Assembly (NCBI GenBank): GCA_044370935.1
Contig: JBILUQ010000036.1
Location: 1-20,745, forward strand
Origin: Chth-196 sp044370935
GTDB lineage: Bacteria > Verrucomicrobiota > Verrucomicrobiia > Chthoniobacterales > Chthoniobacteraceae
Direction of reading: 5' to 3'
Length of the DNA stretch: 20,745 nucleotides
The position numbers were made by a program, and so were the translations under genes. Of this stretch, positions 8,629 to 16,478 are shown one piece after another. The notes beneath the pieces were generated by a model. That model made no database searches. It was not told the DNA's origin and saw only the letters and a program-made list of their open reading frames with translations. Numbering within the stretch: position 1 is the first letter of the stretch; each line of letters opens with the position of its first letter.

Positions 8629-9474
8629 ATGGTGTCGCCTTTCTTTTCCCTTTTAACGGGATCTTCAAGGCTTGAAGGTCCTGGTGTGATCCGAAGATAC
8701 AGAACGGTTTGGATTTCTGATGTTCATCTTGGAACAAGAGGTAGTCAAGCAGCTCAGCTGCTCGAGTTCCTCCGAGTGTCCGAATGTGAAACGCTTTATA
8801 TCGTGGGTGATTTTGTCGACGTCTGGTCGCTCAAGCGCGGCATCTACTGGCCGCAGCAGCACAACGACGTGATCCAAAAAGTGCTGAGGGCTGGGCGCAA
8901 GGGGACGCAGGTGATTTACATACCTGGAAATCATGATGAGTTTTTGAGCGCGTTTCTCGGGGACTATGGCGCGGTCTCAGTTCAGGCGCGGGCCATCCAT
9001 GAGACTGCGGATGGCCGCCGGCTGCTTGTTATTCACGGGCACGAGCTGGACGCGGTTGTTCAAAACAGTAAGTGGCTCGCTCATCTGGGGGACATTGGGT
9101 ACACCATTTTGCTGCGCCTGAACGCGCCGCTGAATTGGGTCAGGCGCTTGATGGGCCTTGGATTTTGGTCGCTCAGTGCAGCAGCAAAACGCTCGGTGAA
9201 AAATGCCGTGAATTACATCGGGGCCTTTGAGGATGCAGTGGTCCGGCTTGCGAAACTTGAGGAGCGCATCGATGGCGTCGTTTGCGGCCACATCCACACA
9301 CCCTGCATCCGGAATATTCGCGATCTGACCTACTACAACTCGGGTGACTGGGTGGAAAGCTTGTCCGCGCTAGTTGAGCATTCGGACGGAGCTATCGAGT
9401 TGTTGCAATTGCGCACTGAATTCGAAGTCGCACTGGCTTTGGGTGGGGAGCAGGCGGTGCTGAGTGGCGTGTAA
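8629..9474 (+). CDS. LpxH-like metallophosphatase (UDP-2,3-diacylglucosamine diphosphatase family)
   Basis: This 281-residue protein of the calcineurin-like phosphoesterase superfamily has all metal-binding blocks: SDVHLG (D31, H33), GDFVD (D61), GNHDE (N101, H102), HGHE (H136, H138) and GHIHT (H221, H223). The order and the HNDVIQKVLR segment match the LpxH-like branch of predicted UDP-2,3-diacylglucosamine diphosphatases. LpxH itself hydrolyses UDP-2,3-diacylglucosamine to lipid X in lipid A synthesis at the inner membrane. At 281 residues the protein is longer than E. coli LpxH (about 240). It carries an extra segment (about 145-205) with a mixed hydrophobic/basic region that could touch the membrane. 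Branch members are not all proven LpxH enzymes, so no symbol is given. The first 20 residues are poorly conserved-looking; an internal GTG at codon 20 is an alternative start. Confidence 0.75.
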   Translation: MVSPFFSLLTGSSRLEGPGVIRRYRTVWISDVHLGTRGSQAAQLLEFLRVSECETLYIVGDFVDVWSLKRGIYWPQQHNDVIQKVLRAGRKGTQVIYIPGNHDEFLSAFLGDYGAVSVQARAIHETADGRRLLVIHGHELDAVVQNSKWLAHLGDIGYTILLRLNAPLNWVRRLMGLGFWSLSAAAKRSVKNAVNYIGAFEDAVVRLAKLEERIDGVVCGHIHTPCIRNIRDLTYYNSGDWVESLSALVEHSDGAIELLQLRTEFEVALALGGEQAVLSGV

Positions 9475-9518
9475 TTTTATCTTGAGTTGATGGGGCCTTC
9501 GCGGCGAAGGCTATTGGA

Positions 9519-9938
9519 ATGAGCACTAAAACCCAGTACTGGATCGTTAAACAGGAGCCCACGGCCTACGCATGGGAGCAGTTTCTGAAGGACGGCCGCA
9601 CGGCGTGGACTGGAGTGCGTAATTTTCAGGCAAGGAACAATCTTTCCGCGATGCAGGTTGGGGACAAGGCGCTGTACTATCACAGTGTTGTCGGTAAGGA
9701 AATTGTCGGGGTTGCTCGGGTGATGCGAACCGCCTATCCAGATCCCACTGCAACGGAGGGCAACTGGGTGTGCGTCGATCTTGCGCCGCTTGAAGCGCTG
9801 CGCTCGACCGTGAAGCTCGAGACGCTGAAGGCGCATCCGAAGCTGAAGGAAATCGCCCTAATCCGGCAGTCGCGGCTGTCGGTTATTCCGATTGAGAAAC
9901 TGGAGTTTGAGATGATTTGCGATCTTTCCCGCGAATGA
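9519..9938 (+). CDS. EVE-domain protein
   Basis: This 139-residue protein is essentially a single EVE (PUA-like) domain. Visible marks are YWIVKQEP (7-14), WTGVRN (30-35) followed by QARN, the GDKALYYHS block (48-56), IVGVARV and a final RQSRLSVIPI strand (116-125). Aromatic residues of this fold form the cage that, in characterised EVE and YTH relatives, reads modified bases in DNA or RNA. Free-standing copies of this size resemble thymocyte nuclear protein 1 and are widespread in bacteria with unclear roles. The gene follows the LpxH-like gene by 44 bases on the same strand, so co-transcription is possible without an obvious shared pathway. No restriction or toxin partner is nearby. Confidence 0.85.
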   Translation: MSTKTQYWIVKQEPTAYAWEQFLKDGRTAWTGVRNFQARNNLSAMQVGDKALYYHSVVGKEIVGVARVMRTAYPDPTATEGNWVCVDLAPLEALRSTVKLETLKAHPKLKEIALIRQSRLSVIPIEKLEFEMICDLSRE

Positions 9939-9941
9939 TCG

Positions 9942-9988
9942 GGTGACGTTGAGTGTCAGCATTGCGGTGACGTTGTGTGTCACCATTC
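9942..9988 (+). repeat. Two tandem copies of a 23-base repeat, second copy a hairpin
   Basis: GGTGACGTTGAGTGTCAGCATTG (9942-9964) is followed by GGTGACGTTGTGTGTCACC + ATTC (9966-9988), period 24 with few mismatches. The second copy is a perfect 6-bp stem, GGTGAC-GTTGTGT-GTCACC (9966-9984). It lies between the convergent EVE and TerC genes, so it may act as a terminator, although no T-run follows. Confidence 0.55.
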
Positions 9989-10018
9989 AGCCAGCAGTGC
10001 GGCTGCGTAACTGGTGCG

Positions 10019-10759
10019 TCAGTACTTCTGGTGAAGCTCCACGGGCTTTGTTCCTGGACGAACCCGAAGGCGGATATTGAGCATCTCAACGAGAAACGAG
10101 AACGCCATGGCGAAGTAGATGTAGCCTTTCGGAATGTGCTGGCCCATTGCCTCCGCGACCAGCATGAGCCCAACCATGAGAAGAAAGGCAAGTGCTAGCA
10201 TTTTGATCGATGGGTGGCGGTTCACGAAATCGCCAATCGATTTCGCAGCCCAAAGCATCACTATCATCGCAAGGACAACGGCGGCAATCATCACGCCGAC
10301 TTGCTGTGCCAAGCCCACAGCCGTGATCACTGAGTCCAGCGAGAATACAATATCGATGAGTATGATTTGAAATACCACCGCCGACAGCCTCGATGGCACG
10401 CTCGCACTGGCCTGGTGCTCCTCGCCTTCCAGTGTTCCGTGGATTTCATTCACGCTTTTCCACAACAGGAAAAGTCCGCCCGCCAGCAGCACGAGATCTT
10501 TCCCGGAAAAACTGTGATTGAATGCAGTGAAGAATGGTTTGGTGAGCTGGATCAGCCAGAAAATCGAACAGAGCAGCGCGATCCGGGTGAACAGTGCAAG
10601 GGTCAGTCCGATGGAGCGGGCCTTTCCCTGTTCGTTTGCTGGTAGTTTGCCGGCCAGAATCGAAATGAAGATGATGTTGTCGATCCCGAGAACGATTTCG
10701 AGAATCGTGAGGGTGAAAAGACTGATCCAGATTTGAGGGTCGGCTAAGTACTGAAGCAT
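10019..10759 (-). CDS. TerC-family integral membrane protein
   Basis: The protein is 246 residues from ATG 10759. The open frame continues upstream to 11062, but that part overlaps folC in another frame and has no family-like sequence, so it is excluded. The TerC signatures are EIVLGIDNIIFIS (21-33) and IDIVFSLDSVITAVG (135-149), two related repeats with membrane-embedded acidic residues (E21, D27, D136, D142). About seven hydrophobic helices are visible, with a basic, soluble C-terminus. Family members (TerC, YkoY, YceF) are linked to tellurite resistance and to manganese or other metal export during protein secretion; the substrate here is not known. It lies 137 bases downstream of folC on the same strand, with a stable stem-loop between them. 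Confidence 0.88.
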   Translation of the reverse strand: MLQYLADPQIWISLFTLTILEIVLGIDNIIFISILAGKLPANEQGKARSIGLTLALFTRIALLCSIFWLIQLTKPFFTAFNHSFSGKDLVLLAGGLFLLWKSVNEIHGTLEGEEHQASASVPSRLSAVVFQIILIDIVFSLDSVITAVGLAQQVGVMIAAVVLAMIVMLWAAKSIGDFVNRHPSIKMLALAFLLMVGLMLVAEAMGQHIPKGYIYFAMAFSFLVEMLNIRLRVRPGTKPVELHQKY

Positions 10760-10857
10760 ACTCCGATAGTTGAGGTGGTGTGAGCCCTCCACCCTGTCAG
10801 AAGCACGACGAATTCCAAGGCATCTCTGCGGTGGATCGCCTTCCGCGCAGTGTCGCT

Positions 10858-10879
10858 GCCAATGGCGTGTGCCATTGGC
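10858..10879 (-). terminator. Stem-loop after folC, possible terminator or mRNA 3' end
   Basis: GCCAATGGC-GTGT-GCCATTGGC is a perfect 9-bp stem with a 4-base loop, 18 bases beyond the folC stop and 99 bases before the terC start. No U-run follows on the minus strand, so it is not a classical intrinsic terminator. It may protect or define the folC mRNA end, or attenuate read-through into terC. Confidence 0.45.
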
Positions 10880-10896
10880 CGGCTCCGGGCGGGTTG

Positions 10897-12141
10897 TTAT
10901 TGGAGGCTGGCTTCCCTCGAACTGCCTTGGATGATGCCAAGCGCCTCTCCGACCAGGAAGAGTGAGCCCGTAACAAGGCGTCTGTGCTCCATCTGCGCGC
11001 CTAGTGCGGCCTTGAGCGAATCGTGGGGTTGCACCAAGACGCCCGGCATTAGTTTGTGGCACAGCTTTTGAAGGTGCGACACGGAGACGGCACGCGGGCT
11101 TTGAATTGGGCTGAGCTGGATTGATGCCGTGATTGGTCTCAGATTTTCCAGAACGCCCTCGATGTCTTTGTCAGCCATGCATCCAAAGATCAGGCACGCC
11201 TTCCCCTCGCCAAAGGCGGACCGCCAGTTCTCGGCCAGAACACAAGCCGCGTTCGGATTGTGCGCGCCGTCCAGAACTAGGTTTTCCGAGATGATTTGAA
11301 AGCGTCCGGGCCATTCTGCCTTTGATAAACCCTCCCGAATGGTCGCGTCGTCGATGGAAAGGCCCGAGGATTTGATCGCTTTAATCGCCAGGGCCGCGTT
11401 CCAGTTTTGAACGACTCCTCTGAGCTCGAGCGGCCCGTCATAAGGCGAATTTGTGTATGAAATCGGCGTGCCTAATTCCGATGCCCGAGTGTTGAGCACA
11501 TCTGCTGCAATGGGATCTTGAGGGGCGCTGACCACCGGAGCACAACGCTTGATGATGCCCGCTTTTTCAAAGGCGATTTTATCAAGGGTGCTACCCAGGT
11601 ACTGCTCATGATCGAATGCGATCGGCGTGATCACGCTTACGAGTGGATTCACTATGTTTGTGGCATCCAAGCGTCCTCCCATTCCAGTTTCGACAACTAC
11701 GACCTCGGCGTGCTTTTGCTGGAACCAGCGCATCGCAAGCGCGGTGGTGATTTCAAAAAACGTCGGGTGAGGCTGCCAGTCCTGTATCATTGTCTGGATT
11801 GTGCGCAACCCATCCAGCACGTCGCTTTCTGGAATTTGGAGGCCGTTGATCTGGATTCTCTCCCGAAAACAAATCAGGTGAGGTGACGTGTAAAGCCCCG
11901 TGCGCAACCCCGCCTGCTTGCAAATCGCCGCGATGAAAGCGCAGGTTGATCCTTTGCCGTTTGTTCCGGCAACGTGAATGTAGGCTGGGGCGGCTTGATT
12001 CGAAGCCGCGTTGCGCGACGGATCGGACTCAGCCTGCAATCCAAGCGCACCCGCGAGCCGAAGCATCAGCTCCAGACCCGGCTTGATGCCGAATTGCTGA
12101 GTGCTGTAAAGCCAGTCTAAAGCGCCTTCAAACGAATTCAC
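10897..12141 (-). CDS. folC: Folylpolyglutamate synthase / dihydrofolate synthase
   Basis: The protein is 414 residues from GTG 12141. This start overlaps the accD stop in a GTGA arrangement, which suggests translational coupling. The open frame upstream to 12444 is out-of-frame accD sequence and is rejected. FolC signatures: ATP-binding HVAGTNGKGST (56-66), FFEITTALA (128-136), ETGMGGRLDATN (151-162), FDH (176-178) and DGAHNPN (291-297). The enzyme adds glutamate to dihydropteroate and to folates in the cytoplasm, using ATP. The length fits the family. accD-folC adjacency also occurs in E. coli, so the order supports both calls. Confidence 0.93.
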   Translation of the reverse strand: MNSFEGALDWLYSTQQFGIKPGLELMLRLAGALGLQAESDPSRNAASNQAAPAYIHVAGTNGKGSTCAFIAAICKQAGLRTGLYTSPHLICFRERIQINGLQIPESDVLDGLRTIQTMIQDWQPHPTFFEITTALAMRWFQQKHAEVVVVETGMGGRLDATNIVNPLVSVITPIAFDHEQYLGSTLDKIAFEKAGIIKRCAPVVSAPQDPIAADVLNTRASELGTPISYTNSPYDGPLELRGVVQNWNAALAIKAIKSSGLSIDDATIREGLSKAEWPGRFQIISENLVLDGAHNPNAACVLAENWRSAFGEGKACLIFGCMADKDIEGVLENLRPITASIQLSPIQSPRAVSVSHLQKLCHKLMPGVLVQPHDSLKAALGAQMEHRRLVTGSLFLVGEALGIIQGSSREASLQ

Positions 12142-12977
12142 CGCTTCGAGGTGAGGTGTGCTAGAAGGGTAAAGAGGGTGCTGCGCATTTCCTTTCGGTG
12201 CACTATCCGGTCGATGAGTCCGTGGTCGCGCAGAAATTCGGCTGTCTGAAATCCCGAGGGAAGATCTTGATGCGTTGTTTCGCGAATGACTCGCGGGCCT
12301 GCGAACCCGATCATCGCCTTGGGTTCCGCGAGGTTCACGTCGCCGATGGTCGCGAAGCTGGCACTGACCCCGCCCGTGGTCGGGTGAGTCATCACGGAGA
12401 TATATGGCAGCTTCGCTGCCGCGTGGCGCGCGAGTGCGCCGCAAGTCTTGGCCATCTGCATGAGTGAAATTGCCCCCTCATACATGCGTGCGCCCCCGGA
12501 GGCAGATACAATGACCACAGGAAGTTTTGCAGCGGTGCACTTTTCAATGATGCGTGTGAGTTTTTCTCCGACAACAGAACCCATGGTTGCCGCGATGAAG
12601 TTGAAGTCCATCACAGCAATCCCAAGAGGCATGTCTTCGATCTTCCCGAATCCCGTGAGCACAGCGTCCTTGAGTCCCGTCTTCTTCTGGTAAGTTTTGA
12701 GTCTCTCGGTGTAGCTCGCCTGTCCAGTGAACTTGAGAGTGTCCACAGAGATCATGTTGGGGTCATGTTCTTCGAAGCTGTCCGGATCCAGAAGCATCTC
12801 CAGCCGCTCCTCCGCTCCCTGTACGAAGTGGTGGTCGCAGCGGGGACACACCCGAAAATTTTGCTGCAGCTCCAGATTGTGAATCAGCTCAGAACACGCC
12901 GGGCATTTTTGCCAGAGGCCGGAGGGCAGCTCGCGCTTCTTGTCTGAGTAAAAAGAGGGCCTGTTGAAAATTCCCAT
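12138..12977 (-). CDS. accD: Acetyl-CoA carboxylase carboxyltransferase subunit beta
   Basis: The protein is 279 residues. The N-terminal zinc ribbon CPAC (C25, C28) and CPRC (C44, C47) is complete. The carboxyltransferase core has MDFNFIAATMGSVVGEK (123-139), SASGGARMYEG (158-168), TTGGVSASFA (200-209) and GFAGPRVIRET (224-234), all standard for AccD. With AccA it transfers the carboxyl group from carboxybiotin to acetyl-CoA, making malonyl-CoA for fatty-acid synthesis. accA is not in this window. The start MGIFNRPSF is the usual form for this subunit. The stop codon is shared by overlap with the folC start. The upstream gap (12978-13152) holds no gene. Confidence 0.95.
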   Translation of the reverse strand: MGIFNRPSFYSDKKRELPSGLWQKCPACSELIHNLELQQNFRVCPRCDHHFVQGAEERLEMLLDPDSFEEHDPNMISVDTLKFTGQASYTERLKTYQKKTGLKDAVLTGFGKIEDMPLGIAVMDFNFIAATMGSVVGEKLTRIIEKCTAAKLPVVIVSASGGARMYEGAISLMQMAKTCGALARHAAAKLPYISVMTHPTTGGVSASFATIGDVNLAEPKAMIGFAGPRVIRETTHQDLPSGFQTAEFLRDHGLIDRIVHRKEMRSTLFTLLAHLTSKR

Positions 12978-13152
12978 GGAAGGTGTCGATCTGTGATGCC
13001 GTGCAACTCGCGTTACGGCTGTTGAACAGGTTGGAGTGAAGCTCTTGGACGCTCAACTAGAAACTCTTGGGCGTGGGAGAATGTTTAGAACACACCCGAA
13101 ACCGATCAGATGCGCTCTGGGCCATAGCCGATTCCGCGACTTCACGAGGGCG

Positions 13153-14802
13153 TTATTCGAGACGACTCATGGAGGTGATGCCGTAACTGCGCCGCATTAC
13201 TGGTGTAATTTGTTTGACCGCATTGGCATCGAGGAAAATCAGGCTCGGATCGCTTGCGAGCTCTATTCTGATCAGCCCGTCCTTGGTGGCTTTGAGCGCC
13301 TCCGGGACATCCGAGAGGCTTTTGATCGGAACATCGTTGATCATGTTCACGAGTACGTGGCGGATGTCCTCGTATCCGATCGTCACATTTGACGGCAGCA
13401 CTCGGCTGATCATTACAAGTTTCTTTTTGCCGCTGTCCTCGAGCTCTGACTGGATTCTGTCAAAATGCAAAAGCTCCAGCGGCGCCTTGCGAGTCCAGTC
13501 GTTTCCGAACTCCTTGAGGTACTGGCGGCTCAATTCTTGCAGGACCAATCCCCCAAGCACGTAGTACCGGGGGCCGCGGTCGATGATGTAGGGTTCGCTC
13601 AAATACTCTTCGACGGGCTTTCGTATCACCTTCACGGAAGTCTCAACTTCCTTGCCATCGCGCAAAATCCGAACAGGTAGCGCGTCGCCCTGCATGTGCC
13701 GCGTGCTCACAAGATGCCCCAGCGAAATGCGTCCGAAGTCTGCATCACGATAGTTGCCGTCGGAATCGATCGCCTGCCCTGCGATTTCCAAAATCACGTC
13801 ACCCTTCTGGATGCCCGCGGCCTCCGCTGGACCGCCGTTTGCAACCTGGGTGATCAACACCCCGCTGTTGTTTCCAGAAAGCTTAAGGTACCGGCGCAGC
13901 TGCGGGTCACGGGTCGGAGCAAAGCTGCAGCCCATACGCGGAAATCCGTCGTATTTTCCATCCTTCGCGTCCTTGAGGAAATGCTCAATGACGACCGAAG
14001 GAATGATCTCGAGCAAACTTGATTGAGCGTCGTAACGGAGCGTCAAGCCTACGAGTTTGGCGTCTTTGAGCACCGGAATGGCGAGGGTTGCGTCCTTCAT
14101 CTGCAGCGGGCAGCTGGCTCTGCAGACTAGGAACGCTGACTCATCAATGGGGTAGCGCATAACCTCCGCCGTAGTCATCTGACCGCGAGACAGGAGGAGG
14201 TTTCCATTGCTCTCGAATTGGCAAGCCGTGAGCGCATCTCCCACGCGGGCCGCAGTGAGCCCGAACCCCGTCTTGCCGCGAAGAAACTCCGCTGAGTCGG
14301 GCTTCAGAAGGGCGAGGTTGGCTTCGTAGTCCACGCACACAACGGTTGCGGGCTCCTTGTTCTCGCCATCTGGGCTTTCCAGTTCGATGTAGGTTGAGTT
14401 CGCTATCGCCTCAGCGGTGCAAAGAAGCAGGTTGCCGGGAAGCACGGTCCCCAGCGCTTTTCGAGCCATGGGCGCTCGCTTGGACCACGGTCTTGCAAAG
14501 TCGAACGCCTGGGCCGTGATGTTGAGACGCACAATGTTTTGCGTCACAAGCGTCCTCGCCATGCTTTCCATCAGCCTGAGGGACGTTTCCTTTTGAGAAA
14601 GATTCGGCGCGCCAGCTGCGGGCGCAGCGGGATTTGGCGCCGGATTTTCGGATGCCGCCGGGGATTTCGAGGCCGCCTTTGCGGCCATCGTGGAATCCTT
14701 CCGGGCGTCCGGCGGATTTGTCACGGCATCCCTTGCCAGGAGGGATGCGGAGGCGGAGAAAAGCAGTGAACCGAAAACGACGCTTTGTTTTAGTAAGCTC
14801 AT
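13153..14802 (-). CDS. Catalytically degenerate Deg/HtrA-like PDZ protein (pseudoprotease)
   Basis: The protein is 549 residues from ATG 14802, which gives a signal peptide (about 1-23, SLLA then RDAV). A low-complexity Ala/Pro/Ser region follows (about 38-65). Residues about 85-275 align by pattern with the trypsin-like fold of the upstream paralogue, but the triad is lost. The TNAHVV block reads LCTAEAIAN, the D-L-A-V-L-K block reads YEANLALLK (Asp replaced by Asn162), and the GNSGGP block reads KDATLAIPVL. A PDZ domain (about 290-395; GVLITQVANGGPAEAAGIQKGDVI) and a second PDZ-like region (about 410-530; YYVLGGLVLQELSRQYL, NVTIGYEDIRHVLV) remain well kept, so it is probably functional as a scaffold or regulator. 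It lies 100 bases after the active paralogue on the same strand. Confidence 0.82.
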   Translation of the reverse strand: MSLLKQSVVFGSLLFSASASLLARDAVTNPPDARKDSTMAAKAASKSPAASENPAPNPAAPAAGAPNLSQKETSLRLMESMARTLVTQNIVRLNITAQAFDFARPWSKRAPMARKALGTVLPGNLLLCTAEAIANSTYIELESPDGENKEPATVVCVDYEANLALLKPDSAEFLRGKTGFGLTAARVGDALTACQFESNGNLLLSRGQMTTAEVMRYPIDESAFLVCRASCPLQMKDATLAIPVLKDAKLVGLTLRYDAQSSLLEIIPSVVIEHFLKDAKDGKYDGFPRMGCSFAPTRDPQLRRYLKLSGNNSGVLITQVANGGPAEAAGIQKGDVILEIAGQAIDSDGNYRDADFGRISLGHLVSTRHMQGDALPVRILRDGKEVETSVKVIRKPVEEYLSEPYIIDRGPRYYVLGGLVLQELSRQYLKEFGNDWTRKAPLELLHFDRIQSELEDSGKKKLVMISRVLPSNVTIGYEDIRHVLVNMINDVPIKSLSDVPEALKATKDGLIRIELASDPSLIFLDANAVKQITPVMRRSYGITSMSRLE

Positions 14803-14902
14803 GGGGTGGCTCCAAAAATAGGGGTGGAAATGGCGGGGCGAGAGGCGGGGCAAATGGCGAGTCAAATTCAGAGGGACAGGCAGGAGTGAAATGTTTGCCG
14901 GA

Positions 14903-16372
14903 TCAGTTTAAGTTTTGCTCCTGCTCAACTCCGTATCGGGTTTTGATTCTTTCCCGCGCCGCCTCGATGGCTGACTTCTCGAGAACCAGCGGCCTGCCGT
15001 TCCCCACGAAACGGATCTCGTAAAACTCAGACGGCTTTGCGAGTTGCTCCGACATGTCGCGCAGAGTGGAGATTTTCACTCCGTTGATTTCCTCCACGAT
15101 GGCTTCCTTGAAGTCGCCGAGATACGTATTGATCGGGTCGGCAAGAATGCCTGTGAGCACGATTACCTCGGGATGGTTTTTGTAAATTTCCCTCGGGGTG
15201 AATGCTTCAAAGTAATAGTGGATCCGAAGGTTTTGAAATTGCACCGAACTGATCAGATTGCGCGACAAGGGCTGGAAAAGAAGTCCGCCAACGAGGATGT
15301 AAGTCGGCTGAACATCAAACTGATTGGACTGCATGGTGTACGGCCAGCTCGAAGAAAAGGGCACAGTGATGTCCATCGGTTTGCCATCTCGAATGAGGCT
15401 GAACTTGATGTTTTCACCGCGGAATTTTCGTTCGGCGACTTCTGCCATCTGCACCCGGTCGCCGTTGAGTTCCACCGTGCCGTCGCTGGCCACCGGCAGT
15501 GAATCAATCGAGAGAATTACGTCGCGGGGCTTGAGATATCCATGGCACACGCCTGCTGACGCGACGCTGGCAACCATCACTCCAAGGTCGTCCTCCTTGA
15601 GTCCCAGACCTTTTCTGAGCGCAGGGTTGAGTGTGTTGACCACTCCAATCGAAAGATCCATGTACCGGTCATACTGGCCGTCTGCGATGTCGGTTAAGAA
15701 ACGCTTGATGACGGGCGTGGGGATCATGTAGCCGACATTCTGCGCGACGTCCCCGCTGAAGCCTTGAAAGGCTACGCCAACCACTTTTCCATTTTGAAGA
15801 ACCGGTCCGCCGCTGTTGCCGGGGTTGATCGCCGCGTCGATCTGGATGGTCAAATGCGAATCAATCGCAGAGTGCACGTAGCTGCGAAAATCAATGCGTG
15901 ATACCACGCCGCGCGTCACCGAAAGACGCTCTCCTCCGATTGGGTAACCGTAAACGGAAACCTCGGTTTCGATTTCGGGGATGTCGCCAATCTCCAACGG
16001 CACTGTGCCTGTGAAAAAAGAGGGGTCCTCCACTTTCAGCACTGCCAGATCGCAGTCGTGTGCGATGTGCTCGACGAGGGCGATGTATTTCTTCGGGTCG
16101 TTCTCCTTTTCGAGGGTGAGGAAGCGCGCGTTTGAAACGACGTGCGCGTTGGTCATGATCCGGTTGGAAGAGACCACCCAGCCCGTGCCGGATCCCCCGC
16201 CGGTGACTCCCGCCAGCCATGGCTGGCGGTAATTGGGCTCCTGCGAAGTGTTGCTGATCCTCGCAAGGCTTTTCTTGATCTGGCCGGGAGCTGCGGCCTG
16301 AACGTCGACTGTTTGTGTGAAAAGGCAGGCGGCTAGGACGAGTAGTAGGGGAGGTAGGCTGCTAGTGCGCAT
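14903..16372 (-). CDS. Deg/HtrA-like serine protease with PDZ domain
   Basis: The protein is 489 residues from ATG 16372. The open frame runs on to 16597 but overlaps ychF, so the shorter start is preferred. The N-terminus MRTSSLPPLLLVLAAC could be a lipoprotein signal (LAAC, Cys16) or a normal signal cleaved after VQA (about 26). The trypsin-like domain keeps the full triad: TNAHVV (H77), CDLAVLK (D108) and NPGNSGGPV (S187). A PDZ domain (about 240-335; GVMVASVASAGVCHGYLKP) and a second PDZ-like region (about 355-470; YILVGGLLFQPLSRNLI) follow. This layout resembles plant DEG9-type proteases more than E. coli DegP, whose PDZ pair is arranged differently. The likely role is periplasmic or membrane-associated protein quality control. 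Confidence 0.88.
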   Translation of the reverse strand: MRTSSLPPLLLVLAACLFTQTVDVQAAAPGQIKKSLARISNTSQEPNYRQPWLAGVTGGGSGTGWVVSSNRIMTNAHVVSNARFLTLEKENDPKKYIALVEHIAHDCDLAVLKVEDPSFFTGTVPLEIGDIPEIETEVSVYGYPIGGERLSVTRGVVSRIDFRSYVHSAIDSHLTIQIDAAINPGNSGGPVLQNGKVVGVAFQGFSGDVAQNVGYMIPTPVIKRFLTDIADGQYDRYMDLSIGVVNTLNPALRKGLGLKEDDLGVMVASVASAGVCHGYLKPRDVILSIDSLPVASDGTVELNGDRVQMAEVAERKFRGENIKFSLIRDGKPMDITVPFSSSWPYTMQSNQFDVQPTYILVGGLLFQPLSRNLISSVQFQNLRIHYYFEAFTPREIYKNHPEVIVLTGILADPINTYLGDFKEAIVEEINGVKISTLRDMSEQLAKPSEFYEIRFVGNGRPLVLEKSAIEAARERIKTRYGVEQEQNLN

Positions 16373-16478
16373 TCTCCCTGAAGTCTTAGCCGGGCATCGG
16401 CGAAGCGCAAACTGTAAGAATGCGGTTCGCTCTCCTCTCCACGCTAAAGAGGGTGCTGCGCGGGGCCGTCTCCGGGCT

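Noticed and set aside
10760..10896. Manganese (yybP-ykoY) riboswitch before the TerC gene
   Set aside because: Such switches often precede TerC-family genes, but the conserved loop sequences were not seen; only the 10858-10879 stem is clear.
10760..11062. N-terminal extension of the TerC reading frame
   Set aside because: It overlaps folC in another frame, is rich in Arg/Pro/Gly, and the recognisable family N-terminus begins at ATG 10759.
12142..12444. N-terminal extension of the folC reading frame
   Set aside because: It lies inside accD out of frame and reads as Arg-rich nonsense; GTG 12141 overlaps the accD stop in the usual coupled form.
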